A stretch of 64,000 nt of DNA from Cristatella mucedo (taxonomy: Eukaryota; Bryozoa; Phylactolaemata; Cristatellidae): NCBI GenBank assembly GCA_009760855.2, contig WPIO01000058.1:2286001-2350000 (forward strand). The letters run 5' to 3'. Every line of letters starts with the position of its first letter. Position 1 is the stretch's first letter. The notes under the pieces were generated by a model. It was not told where the DNA came from and searched no databases. It saw only the letters and a list, made by a program, of their open reading frames with translations. Shown here piece after piece: positions 44,531 through 62,568 of the stretch. The position numbers were made by a program, and so were the translations under genes.

Positions 44531-45452
44531 TCGTCATTTGAAAGAGGAGTTTCTTTAAGGTAAATCTACTTATTTCGTTAAAACAGTATATCATAAATCA
44601 CATTAAAATCACAATCTTACCTATATGCTTGGATCCAGGGTCTTTGCATTAGTATTCGACCAGGACTTGGCATTTGTAAGCAAGCTGGAGCTGCTGTAAG
44701 CCTTCAAACTAATGCCAAAATGCGGACCAAAGCAAAAGAAGTTGCGGCTCGGGGCAGAGAGCCTCGGGCAGGGCAGCGTGGGGAGAGAGTTGGCAGCTGT
44801 GAAGCGCCGAACCAGACGGTTTAAATCGAGGTCAAGGCTGATTTAAAAAGCTCATTTAAATCGCCGCAAAGGAGACTCGGGACTATTACCGACGCCTGCA
44901 GATGGCACGAAATGATTGGCCGCCGCTCGACTCGAGCACACGACCAGGGTCTTTAAGTTCGGGAGCAAGACTACAAGCCTGAATCCGTCTCGCCTGCCCG
45001 TCGAGCGAATTGCCCCCTAAGCATAATCGTCTCCCACCGTTTTAGAACGTGCTCTTGCAGTTTGGCTTCGAATGCCGAAGCCGTGCTCTTGCAAATTGGA
45101 TTCGAATGCCGAAGCCGTGCAGTCGGCACGAAGTCATTTAATTGGCAGAGCCTGACCTCTCCGCATGCGAAACTGCAAGTTTGAGAATTGCGTACACCGA
45201 GGAGAGTTTGTCACGTGACTGGCTCATTTCGGCAACTGATTGGAAACTGCCGCAGGTCCCGCTACTCCTGAGCCACTGGGCAGCGAATCTCGGGCAACGA
45301 GTGAAGCTGTATGCGCCCGTAACAAATCAAAAGCCCGGCTAAACACCTATAGATGCAGGGCGTAGCTTTAGCGTGCAATCTCGCGGTCTGTTTCAATAGG
45401 GGGCCACCAGACCAAGATGGATGCTATGATCGTACCTAAAGAAATTAAAATA
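44531..45452. other. Intergenic, includes a 39-bp tandem duplication
   Basis: At 45048-45124 CGTGCTCTTGCA, an intervening stretch and TTCGAATGCCGAAGC occur twice in tandem; each copy holds a small palindrome around TTCGAA. No gene recognised. Confidence 0.5.
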
Positions 45453-45605
45453 TATATGATCCATTTGCCTAGCGCCCTGAGATAACTTAATCTCTATTCA
45501 GGCGCTTCACATTTGCCACGGAGCTCAAGCCTATGCCCTCGGTCACCGAATGCATTAACCTTGACCTTGGTTCGAGACGAGCGCCTTAACCAATGAGCAA
45601 CATAA
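45453..45605 (-). repeat. SINE family 1 copy
   Basis: From AGCGCCCTGAGATAACTTAA through CACATTTGCCACGGAGCTCA and GCGCCTTAACCAATGAGCAA, the complement of the family 1 structure. Confidence 0.75.
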
Positions 45606-46080
45606 AAAAAAATTCTCCCGATACCCTTCAGCGCTCTATTTTCAAGAAAACCTTTCTTTTGGTGAGGCTAGTCGCTTACAGAATCCTTTGGTTAAGGAAT
45701 CGCTAGAAAATTTATTTACCTTTTTAAATTAGCTCCGCAGGCTGCCGAACAGAGACATCCTACAGATACCGACCGTCGCAAGTCACTTTAAGATGTTTAA
45801 CATTCAACGTTTTTGTTCGAGGCTGACGAGTCCGGAGTGTGGCCAAATGAGCCAAATATTTCTTGAGTCTAAACTCTACCCCCCCCCCCCCCCCAGAAAG
45901 GGCCACCAGACTTGACTCGCGGGGCGCGCGTGGATTCACAGCGTTTCTTCGAGGGCCTAAAGGCTAAACTAAGTAAAGGCTCATTTGGCACCGCCGCTGC
46001 AGCTCCGCGTTGAAGCAGTTGACGACGTCGCGGCTAGCATCCTACAGCGCCGATTTAAAAGATGAGCTTTGCGGCAGTTG
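45606..46080. other. Intergenic, poly(C) run
   Basis: A run of about 15 C at 45880-45894. Nothing else supported. Confidence 0.5.
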
Positions 46081-46367
46081 CAAGGCCGGAGGATCGTGGA
46101 TGGATCGTTGCAAGGCCGGAGGATCGTGGATGGATCGTTGCATGGCCGGAGGATCGATCGGATGGATCGTTGCATGGCCGGAGGATCGATCGGATGGATC
46201 GTTGCATGGCCGGAGGATCGATCGGATGGATTGCATGCCATGGCCGGAGCATGGCCGGAGGATCGATCGGATGGATCGTTGCATGGCCGGAGGATCGATC
46301 GGATGGATCGTTGCATGGCCGGAGGATCGATCGGATGGATCGTTGCATGGCCGGAGGATCGGTCGGA
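46081..46367. repeat. 32-bp minisatellite
   Basis: Two 30-base units then about six 32-base units of CATGGCCGGAGGATCGATCG-GATGGATCGTTG, with one rearranged unit at 46226-46249. Adjacent 32-base units are almost identical. The ATCGATCGGAT core is near-palindromic. Long frames on both strands come from absence of stops in the unit, not a gene. Confidence 0.95.
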
Positions 46368-47190
46368 GCCTCTGAATCCATCGCGTAGATTGGAAATGGA
46401 GAGCGAAATGTCTCCTTAACCTGCCACCCACCAAGTCTTGGGGCACCCTATCGAGAAGAAGCTGCTGCTGCAGCGCGCGAGGCAGTCGTGTCAGTCGTGC
46501 ACGGCCCGCGGGCCTCGATAACCTCGATACGATGCGGATCTCATACGGATGCGGACTCTGAGTCTGCGCTTCTCCTCCGGAGGAGCGCAGACCAGGAGCC
46601 CATATGCTCCTTCGAAAAAAAGGATTGCATCGTATGCCAGCCTGAATCGCCGCAACGAAGGGACCGTGCCCGGCGAGGCTTTGTTTGTTGTCTGAAAGTT
46701 AGACCAGTTCCACCCACAAGAAGAACACGAAGATGCACACGAAAGGCTCCCTAGCCGACAGGCTTATGCAACTTAATTCACAAAAATGCGCAGGCTTTCT
46801 ATGGATGGACGAGCCGAAGTCGAGCGCCGGAGGCACACCGCCAAGAAAAGCCGCCTAGATAGTGTCCTCTATAAATCGTCGGCACTCCCATTTTCGGCGA
46901 GTCTGCAACTCCGCGCCGAAGGCAGCCGCGCCGCCCGAAAGCCTCCGTCAGACAGGAATGCGAACGCTCAGTTTGCATGGCCCACAACATCGCGCCGAGA
47001 AGTCGCCGCACGGTGTTTGCCTCCGTTTGCTTGCCCTCTCTGAAAGAATCATCTCGACAGTGCCTCTAAAAAGCTGATATACTCCTCCAGATATTGACCA
47101 CCAACGCCACCGTAGAATGTGCCCCGGTCTAGAAGCATTTCTAGCCACACCTTGAAAAATTGCCGATCCTTTCTCCAGCTCTCTCAATAG
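46368..47190. other. Intergenic, no element recognised
   Basis: No supported gene or repeat. Confidence 0.45.
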
Positions 47191-47195
47191 AATCT

Positions 47196-47226
<31 letters not shown>

Positions 47227-47446
47227 CTCTCTCCTCTCTCTCTCCTCTCTCCTCTCTCTCTTCTCTCTCTCTCCTCTCTCTCTCTCCCCTCTATCTCTTC
47301 TCTCTCTCTCTCTCCTCTCTCTCTTCTCTCTCTCTCTCCTCTCTCTCTTCTCTCTCTCTCTCCTCTCTCTCTCTCTCCTCTCCCTCTCCTCTCTCTCCCC
47401 TCTGTCTCCCTCTCTCTCTCCTCTCTCTCTCCCCCCCTCTCTCTCT

Positions 47447-47477
<31 letters not shown>

Positions 47478-47530
47478 CTCTCCCTCTCTTCTCTCTCTTT
47501 TCTCTCTTCTCTCTCTCCCTCTCTCTCCGC
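47191..47530. repeat. Long CT/CCT polypyrimidine tract
   Basis: About 340 bases, almost wholly C and T on the + strand, built of CTCTCTCTCC and CTCTCTTCT units. Gives spurious Ser/Leu (+) and Glu/Arg (-) frames. Confidence 0.97.
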
Positions 47531-48039
47531 AGAATCTGCGGGAAAAACTCGCACTGCTGGAGCCCCCTCCAGGTCACCCCTTCCTAAAAGGAGCGCGACT
47601 AAAAGTCGTGACTGAGACCACGGGCTATTTAGTAGGCTCTTTTCCGCTCGACCACGCCACGCCCTAGCTGCGCCGCCTCTGGCCACGTCGCTGTCGGGGG
47701 GGGGGGGTAATGCCAGACGAGTCACAGTTTGATTAACCTCTTTATAACAAGTACGCATTTGTCAAACGCAGCAGGAAAAATAAATAGGGGCGAACGTGGA
47801 GTGTTACTGGGCTACTTGTTAGGCACATCGGTGGGAATGGGGTCCGACGAAAACCTGCGATCCACTGCGATACGTACTCTCGATCCAGCCTACACGCCCA
47901 CAATTCTAATTCAAGGAGCTTAAGCCCTGCAAGCCGCTTCACTCGGAATATCGTGTCTTAGTATCCTACGTGAAATTTGACAGATTCCCGTTAGGGCGCG
48001 AAAATGTAACGCCGAACGCTCAGCGGAGTACCGCGCCAC
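47531..48039. other. Intergenic, no element recognised
   Basis: Contains a G-run at 47696-47707. No gene seen. Confidence 0.45.
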
Positions 48040-48204
48040 AGGGTCTTCGCCCAGGAGGTAAGCTGCACGCTCTCCTCAAACCAGGTCGTGGGTTTTGAGT
48101 CCTGCAGTGAGCGATCCTTCATTGACCACTGCAGGCGGTGGTGATGGTCGTTAAGAATCTCCTGCCCCTATACAAATGAGGCTGTTCCGTCAGCTAACCA
48201 TTAT
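48040..48204 (+). repeat. SINE family 2 copy
   Basis: CCAGGTCGTGGGTTTTGAGT (B-box), GAGCGATCCTTCATTGACCA, CTATACAAATGAGGCTGTTC. It ends exactly where the satellite array begins. Confidence 0.7.
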
Positions 48205-49435
48205 ACACTGCGATAAACTGCGATATAGCTGCAATGTCCACGATAAGCATTGGAAAATTACGTTTTTTTTTTATTCCTACTGCACCCAATGGTGCTATCG
48301 GTTTACCCACCAAATTGCATGCAATTGCGTTTTCGCGGTCTCGTGCTATGACCGATAATGGTCAGGCCAGCCAGCCTGTTTACACATCTAAGCGGCGATA
48401 CAGCTGCAATGTCCACAAAATACTTCGAAAAACTACAGTTTTGATTTCAAATAATAGAGAACAGTATGCCAAGTTTACGAACCCAATTTCATGCGACTGC
48501 GCTTTCGCGTTGTCATCCGATGGGCTCCAATGGCCCGGCCCGAATGGCAGACCAAAACATCCTACCTGCGGTACAGATGCTATTTCCACAATAGGCGTCG
48601 TTCAACTTCGGTTTTGATTCCACATTATAGACAACAGTATTCTGGGTTTACCAACAAAATTGTATGGCATAGCGCTTGTGCGTTTTCGTGTTATCCCCTC
48701 CAATGACACGGGCCAGCCAGCCTCCCTAAATAATCAACCCGCAATACAGCTGCCATTTTTACAAAAAGCGTGGAGCATCTGCAAATTCTATAACGCATTA
48801 CCGAAAACATTGTTCATAATTTACTCATAAAATTTCGTGCAACTAAACGTGCGCGTTCTCACGCAATGGCCCGGGCAGCTAGCAATTTTGGAATACGATA
48901 AAGCTGCCATCTCCACAATGGGCGTCGTGCAACTGCAGTTATAAATTTACATCATAGACACTAGTGCTCCGGGTTTAACAACCAAAATTCATGAAATAGC
49001 ACTTGGACGAACTCATGTTATTGCCTCCGATGGCTCGGGCCAGTCAGCCTCCCCAAATATTCGAACTGCGATGCAGCTGCTATTTCCAAAATGGGCGTCG
49101 CGAAACTGCTGTTTTGATTGCATTACAGAAAAATTAAATTACGTTTTGATTTAATTATAGAAAAAGCGTACACGGTTCACCTTAAAAATTTCACCGCACG
49201 TGCATGGGGTTTTTGCTACGAACTTCAATGGCCTGAGCCAGGCAGCCTCGCTAAATATTCGAATTGCAATACACCCGCCATTTTCACAAATGGCAGCGCA
49301 CAACTGTGGTTTTGATTCCACATTATAGTAAAAGTACGTCAGGTTTACCCATAAAATCCCACAACATTGCGCACATGTGCGTGTTCTAATCCAATGATTT
49401 CCGATAGCCCGGGTCATCAGCGGCCAAAGCGTTAC
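48205..49435 (+). repeat. ~173-bp satellite, forward array (7 units)
   Basis: A landmark box AGCTGCNATNTCCAC recurs at 48227, 48402, 48575, 48748, 48902, 49075 and (as ACCCGCCAT) 49273, i.e. spacings of 154-198, mostly 173-175. Each unit also has TTTTGATTCCACATTATAG and CCAATGGCCCGGGCCAG in the same order. Units are diverged from each other. Confidence 0.88.
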
Positions 49436-50210
49436 AACGCGTCAGCGAAATCGCAAGAAATTTGATGGATAAATCCTGTACATTGGTTTCCACCATGTGC
49501 AATCAAAAACCACTGTTTCGCAACTTCTGTTACTAAAATAACAGCTGTATTGCAGTCCCAAAATGCAGAGCGCGAAGGGCCATTGGAGGCATTGCATGAG
49601 AACAAGCTCGCGCAATGGCGTGAAATGTACTTGGTAAACTCGGAATACCGTTTTCTATGCGTAGAATCAAAACCGACTCCCATTGTGGAAATGGCAGCTG
49701 TATCGCCGTCGAAATGGCAAGGCGGTCCGGGCCACTGCGTGAGAACGCGCGCATGCGATATTGCACCACATTATGAGGGTAAATCTGGTACACTCTTTTC
49801 TATAATGTGGATTCAAAACCGCAGTTACTCAACGCCTATTGTAGAAATGGCAGCTGTATCGCAGTTTGATTATTTAGGGTGGCTGGATGGCCCGGGCCAT
49901 TGGAGGTGATAGCATGAGAACGTCCATGTGCTATGCCATACAATTTTGGTAAATTCGGAATACTGTTGTCTATAAATTGTAATAGAAATTGCAGTTTCGC
50001 GAACCATTTGTGGAAACAGCAGCTGTGTTGCAATTCGTGTATGTAAACAGGCAGGCTGGCCCGGACCATTTTAGACCATAGCACGAGAACGGGCAAGCGC
50101 AATCGCATGAAACTTGGTTTGCGTATCCGTAGCCCCATTCTGCATAACTTGGAACTAAAACCGCAGTTTCTAGAGGTAATTGTGGAAACGACAACTGTAT
50201 TGCAAGGATC
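49436..50210 (-). repeat. ~170-bp satellite, inverted array (5 units)
   Basis: The complement of the same unit: the landmark falls at 49553, 49696, 49852, 50021 and 50193. CTATAATGTGGATTCAAAAC is the inverted internal box. With the forward array it makes a 2-kb imperfect palindrome. Confidence 0.87.
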
Positions 50211-51310
50211 GCAGCTATTCGCGGAACCCGGGGTAGTGAAAGAAACAATGGCCAGAAACACTGGCCAGAAACATTTCCAAAAGTGGAAGGGACACTATCG
50301 GACCAAAATATTCTCGATTGGCGATCGCTGCTGTCTCACGAGCATCAATCATTTCGGCAGAGGTGCGAGTGACTGCGTACAGGCGACTCACAATCGCGAC
50401 CAACGTCTCCACCATCCGACGGCTCCAACTCAGGGGGCCCTGCGAGCAACGAACTACTGGGAAGCGGCGCCGCGGAGCACTAACCGCGAGCTCGTACTTT
50501 CAAGGCTCGGGCAGTCGGATCCTCGAAGCCTTCCGTGGCTGGCCGCACGTCGAGGAACTTCAGCCATGCTCCGACCTGCTTGCTCCGTCGAACTGCGCAC
50601 GCGTCTCCAGCATCTAGTCATCGATGTGCCTTCGAGATCGCTCTAATATCAACAGAAATCAGCTGGCGATCGAGCCTCCAACTCGTATACACCGAAAGTC
50701 TCGAATTCACTTGCGGTTATGGAAATTACCTGCGACGATCTAGCACAATTTAAGTCTCAGCTCAAGAAGTCTCTGCAGTTTGTGTTTCTTTGCATTTGAA
50801 TGATCACGGGGCTGGGGCACGCCTGCAATCGGCCGATCCTCAGCTAACCCACAGTCGAACAGCTGATGGATGTGGCCTTAGAACTGGCCAGTGTCCGGCT
50901 GTGGTCTGGCGGCTGTGGCTTGGACACAGGCCGGTATTGTCCTCTCACTAACCCACGGGGATGAGCTACGGCTAAGAGGGAGGGGACGAGAGTTCGAACG
51001 CAGGCGTAGGGGAGAATGACTGCGTTGGGCAGTGCTGTCGGCCGGCGCCTGAGAGAATACACGTCTCAGTGAGCCAGCTTCGGTGTTCTGCCTGCTTTCG
51101 CGTTCGTGCTGTTGGGAGTGCATTCATCAGCAGCCTCTGCTCCGGTCATCTTTCTTTTGAGCCTGTCGTTTTTGTATGTTTTGCGTACGTACGCGTGTAT
51201 GATTCAGCGAACGTTACTAGCCGCAGGTTTTGCCAGAAGATGACACCGAGTGTCTTCATGTTTGCTTTTGCATGCTGGCCTAAGCGCGATCATTGCATGC
51301 TCTTGCATCC
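50211..51310. other. Intergenic, GC-richer, no element recognised
   Basis: One 179-codon frame (50107-50646) starts inside the satellite and has no recognisable domain; I do not call it a gene. Confidence 0.45.
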
Positions 51311-51445
51311 TTGATACCGTGAAAGATACAAACCCTTGGTTATTTATTCTCTTGCAACGAGTTATAAAGTGCCCGAACAGAGCTTAAAGTCTCTTATGGC
51401 GCTATACCAAAGAATTATTATTGTTATAACTATTATTATTATTAC
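51311..51445 (+). repeat. LINE A / SINE-type tail fragment
   Basis: GTTATAAAGTGCCCGAACAG, TCTCTTATGGCGCTATACCA, then ATTATTATTGTT: a diverged 3' tail only. Confidence 0.6.
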
Positions 51446-51944
51446 TCCAATGCCTGAAAGACTTCTAATTAATACGCGCATACAAATTACTCATACACGA
51501 AGCACGATTAGCGGGACCACATCGGCATTTTGTATCTTCCGGGTATACCTCTTGAGAGGTTTAAGATGCCGTACTTTGTGTTATTATGATCTATGTATAC
51601 TAGCTTGCTGGTCCATTTAGGCGATCATCGTCCAGTAAGATCATGTCCAGTTGGTATCGCGACAGTAAACCAACTGGACATCGCTGATCTTTCTCTACAA
51701 CTGCCTTCCAAGGCTAGTAGTCTTCAAAAACAACTAGCAAGCCCCGTGGGGGCAAATACGTATTCCACTACTGGTGCTGGCTGTCTTTGATCCTCGCATT
51801 TTAAGCTGTCTTGGCATTAAAACATTCCTCAATTTAGAAGGGCTTCCGCCAATCAGCCAAGGGACTCAAGACAATCTGCTCAATCAAATTAACTCAAATA
51901 GTTCCTGAGAGAAGCTATGATTACCATCGCGCCATTCCGGGTTT
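51446..51944. other. Intergenic, no element recognised
   Basis: A duplicated CCAGTTGGTATCGCGACAG / complementary CCAACTGGACATC pair at 51646-51683 forms a small inverted repeat. Otherwise nothing. Confidence 0.4.
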
Positions 51945-52083
51945 AGCCCAGGGGTTAAGGTGCTCACATGTACCTTCACCTCTTATAACCGTGACCATGG
52001 GCTCGAGCTCTGCGGCATATATGAAGCGCCTGGATAGAAATTCAGTTCTCTTGGGCACTATACAAATGAATTATATTATTAAG
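51945..52083 (+). repeat. SINE family 1 copy
   Basis: CAGGGGTTAAGGTGCTCACA head, CATGGGCTCGAGCTC B-box, ATATATGAAGCGCCTGGATA and the LINE-A-like tail. Confidence 0.8.
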
Positions 52084-52507
52084 TAACTTAGTGCTCTTTA
52101 ACCTCGGTCGGTGTTGCCTCGGTACATGAGAATTAGCCAGTCATTTCGCCGGGAATCTGGGATACCGGATGGGAAACCAAGGTCATCGTATTGCCGTGGG
52201 CGGTGACGTTGTGGTGGATTACTCACGCCTGCCTTTTGCGGTTGAATAGTTTAAAGTCATGTTTGTAAGTTACGCTTGTATTCCTTTCGCAGGAATAAAA
52301 TAAATGATACGTTGGTAGCGCTCAGATGTGTAGTAGGGCGACAAAGCATCGCAGTGCCGCTTTGGAGTGAATTCGCTTCTACGCGGCTGTCTGAGAGCTT
52401 CTTCACGGTCCACTCTCCTGGTGCAACGTTGTGTGACCACAGCTTGTTTTGGTAGGAATCTCTTTGCCAGTACTCCCAGAATACCGCACGCTTTTTTTAG
52501 TCATGCA
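52084..52507 (+). promoter_or_regulatory. RNFT upstream region
   Basis: Presumed promoter and 5' UTR. No TATA box recognised. The reading frame is open from 52334 into the start but has no upstream ATG in frame. Confidence 0.35.
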
Positions 52508-60956
<8,449 letters not shown>

Positions 60957-61053
60957 CCTTCTACGACGACCTTTGGCCGTAGCCGCACATTCAGCCGAGT
61001 GCACCCGCACCGGCTCGCTAGTTTGCAAGCGTGTGCCTGGGGTCGGGCTGTCG

Positions 61054-61188
61054 ATTAAAAGGGGCACTCTAATGCTTGTCAGCCCCCTGTGGTTGCACAC
61101 GAAAGGGGCACTCTTACGCTTGTCAGCCCCCACAGGGGGCTGACAAGCGTAAGAGTGCCCCTTTCAGGGGCTGACAAGCGTAAGAGTG
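61054..61188. repeat. Foldback cluster with perfect 30-bp stem
   Basis: A ~28-base element (AGGGGCACTCTTACGCTTGT plus CAGCCCC) occurs twice directly (61054-61087 with one or two changes, 61102-61131) and twice inverted (61135-61164 and a partial at 61165-61188). The central pair forms a 30-bp perfect stem with loop ACA. Confidence 0.95.
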
Positions 61189-61588
61189 GTCGGTTAGACA
61201 CGCTGAGCTTTGAGCGTGCCCACGGGTTTGCTCCACGAGCACATGCCTGCTCGCCGTGTGTCTGCCCTGCTCGTGTCACTCTTTGTTGGTTTCAATTGGG
61301 GGAGGGGGAGGGGGAGGAAGGGGTGGGGCTGAGAGGTTCAGCAGTGTTCCCTGCTTGCTCCTCGTGGCCTGCCTGATGCGATCGTGCTGCTGCTGCTGCA
61401 AGTCGTGGCACTATTTGCTGACAGCGCAGCATAACAAGTGCTGCTTTCATCGAGGCACTAACTCTTTATTTTCTCACGTGCCTTGCTCGTCACGAGGCGT
61501 TTCTGCCTGCCTGAAGCGGGCCGGCCGAAGCCCACCTGGGGATGCAGACAGCGCTGCAGTCCCGTGCTGCACGGCTGCATCGTGCCGA

Positions 61589-61594
61589 AATAAA
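61589..61594 (+). promoter_or_regulatory. RNFT: RNFT poly(A) signal AATAAA
   Basis: Canonical AATAAA 633 bases after the RNFT stop with a downstream T/G-rich element. The next feature is a LINE at 61683. Confidence 0.65.
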
Positions 61595-61682
61595 GACTGA
61601 GCCGTCCACTAACGCAAGCAGCCTGTCGATTAACTGGTATGCGCTGAATGCTTGTGTGCACTCGAGAGCACCTTCACCGTTC

Positions 61683-62340
61683 ATAGGAAGTCGATATGCT
61701 GCCTGCTGGGGAGCCGGTGCAGGTCTGTGAGAGGCGGTGTTACGTGGCAGCTGCGACGTTCACTACAGACAAGCCTAGCTGCAGGGTTGTGCACCAACTG
61801 CTCTAAGCACCTTTTTGAACAGCCAGGATGATCTGCGAATAGCGTTTCACAGAAGTCGAGACAGAATGTAAACAATGCACGCACGACCTTGTGTGTTGTA
61901 ACCCTGCCCAAACAATTCTTGCAATGTTATGTAGGTGAAAGAAAACAGATTTGACTGAAGCTGGTGAGTCGCCATCTAGTGAAAGGTCACTTGAGAGCAA
62001 AACACTAAGCTTTCGTGCAGATGCTACAGGAGACATGCTGGCAGAGCCGATTTTGAGGGATGGGTTTTTCCAATTGCTGAGTAACATTTAAGTTTGCCCA
62101 CAACAATAGCAAGTCTTGTCTTCGTTCGATTCGAGAAAGTTTGCTGCCATCTCGAGTGCAAATGTTGACATCAAAACTCTTAAGGGCTGAGACAGAGCCT
62201 AAACCACTGCAGTGTAGTGCCGGTAATGCTCAGTCGAGATGAGAGGCAAGCTCGAGAAGGACTAGCGATCAATAGTATCAAATGCTGCCAAAACATCAAG
62301 CAAAACAAGCATAGAGACTACTACCTAAGTCTGAATTCCT
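61683..62340 (-). repeat. LINE family A, truncated at both ends
   Basis: Minus strand: RT box remnant with AAFDTID-like sequence at 62,270-62,310 and SLDGDSPASVKSVFFHLHNI at 61,930-61,990. The 3' UTR and tail are missing, so the 3' side was lost after insertion or by deletion. Confidence 0.78.
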
Positions 62341-62444
62341 GAGGTCACTAGAGTTTTCCCAGCAGTGCTGACTCGGCTGAGTGATTAGCACTACAAGCTG
62401 ACTGAAAATTGTTGGGTTTGGTTTTGGAGATTTTTTTGCCACTC

Positions 62445-62568
62445 TGGTTTGGATGAGGTGCTCACCTTTGGTGACTGAGGTCGTGAGCTCGAGCCCCGTG
62501 GCATATGTGAAGTGCCGGAATAGAGATTCAGATTTCTTAGGATGCTATAAAAGTGAGTTATATATTTA
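62445..62568 (+). repeat. SINE family 1 copy
   Basis: GATGAGGTGCTCACCTTTGG, GAGGTCGTGAGCTCGAGCCC, CATATGTGAAGTGCCGGAAT and tail ending GAGTTATATATT. Confidence 0.8.

Larger units (their letters stand above)
60957..61620 (+). other. RNFT: Predicted RNFT 3' UTR
   Basis: From the stop to just past AATAAA at 61589, followed by a GT-rich stretch (GCTTGTGTGC near 61650). Includes the hairpin cluster at 61054-61188. Confidence 0.6.

Noticed and set aside
46081-46367. CRISPR array
   Set aside because: Direct repeats have no unique spacers, and the DNA is eukaryotic; it is a minisatellite.
46010-46446. Five long frames with WPEDRSDGSLHGRR-like peptide repeats
   Set aside because: Products of the 32-bp minisatellite in several frames on both strands; no start context or codon preference.
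46948-47758. Frames of 151-209 codons rich in Ser-Leu or Glu-Arg
   Set aside because: Translation of the CT tract.
48040-48204. tRNA gene
   Set aside because: A- and B-box resemblance comes from a SINE 2 head; other copies share the non-tRNA body.
50107-50646. 179-codon + frame
   Set aside because: Begins inside the inverted satellite; no domain, no splice support.
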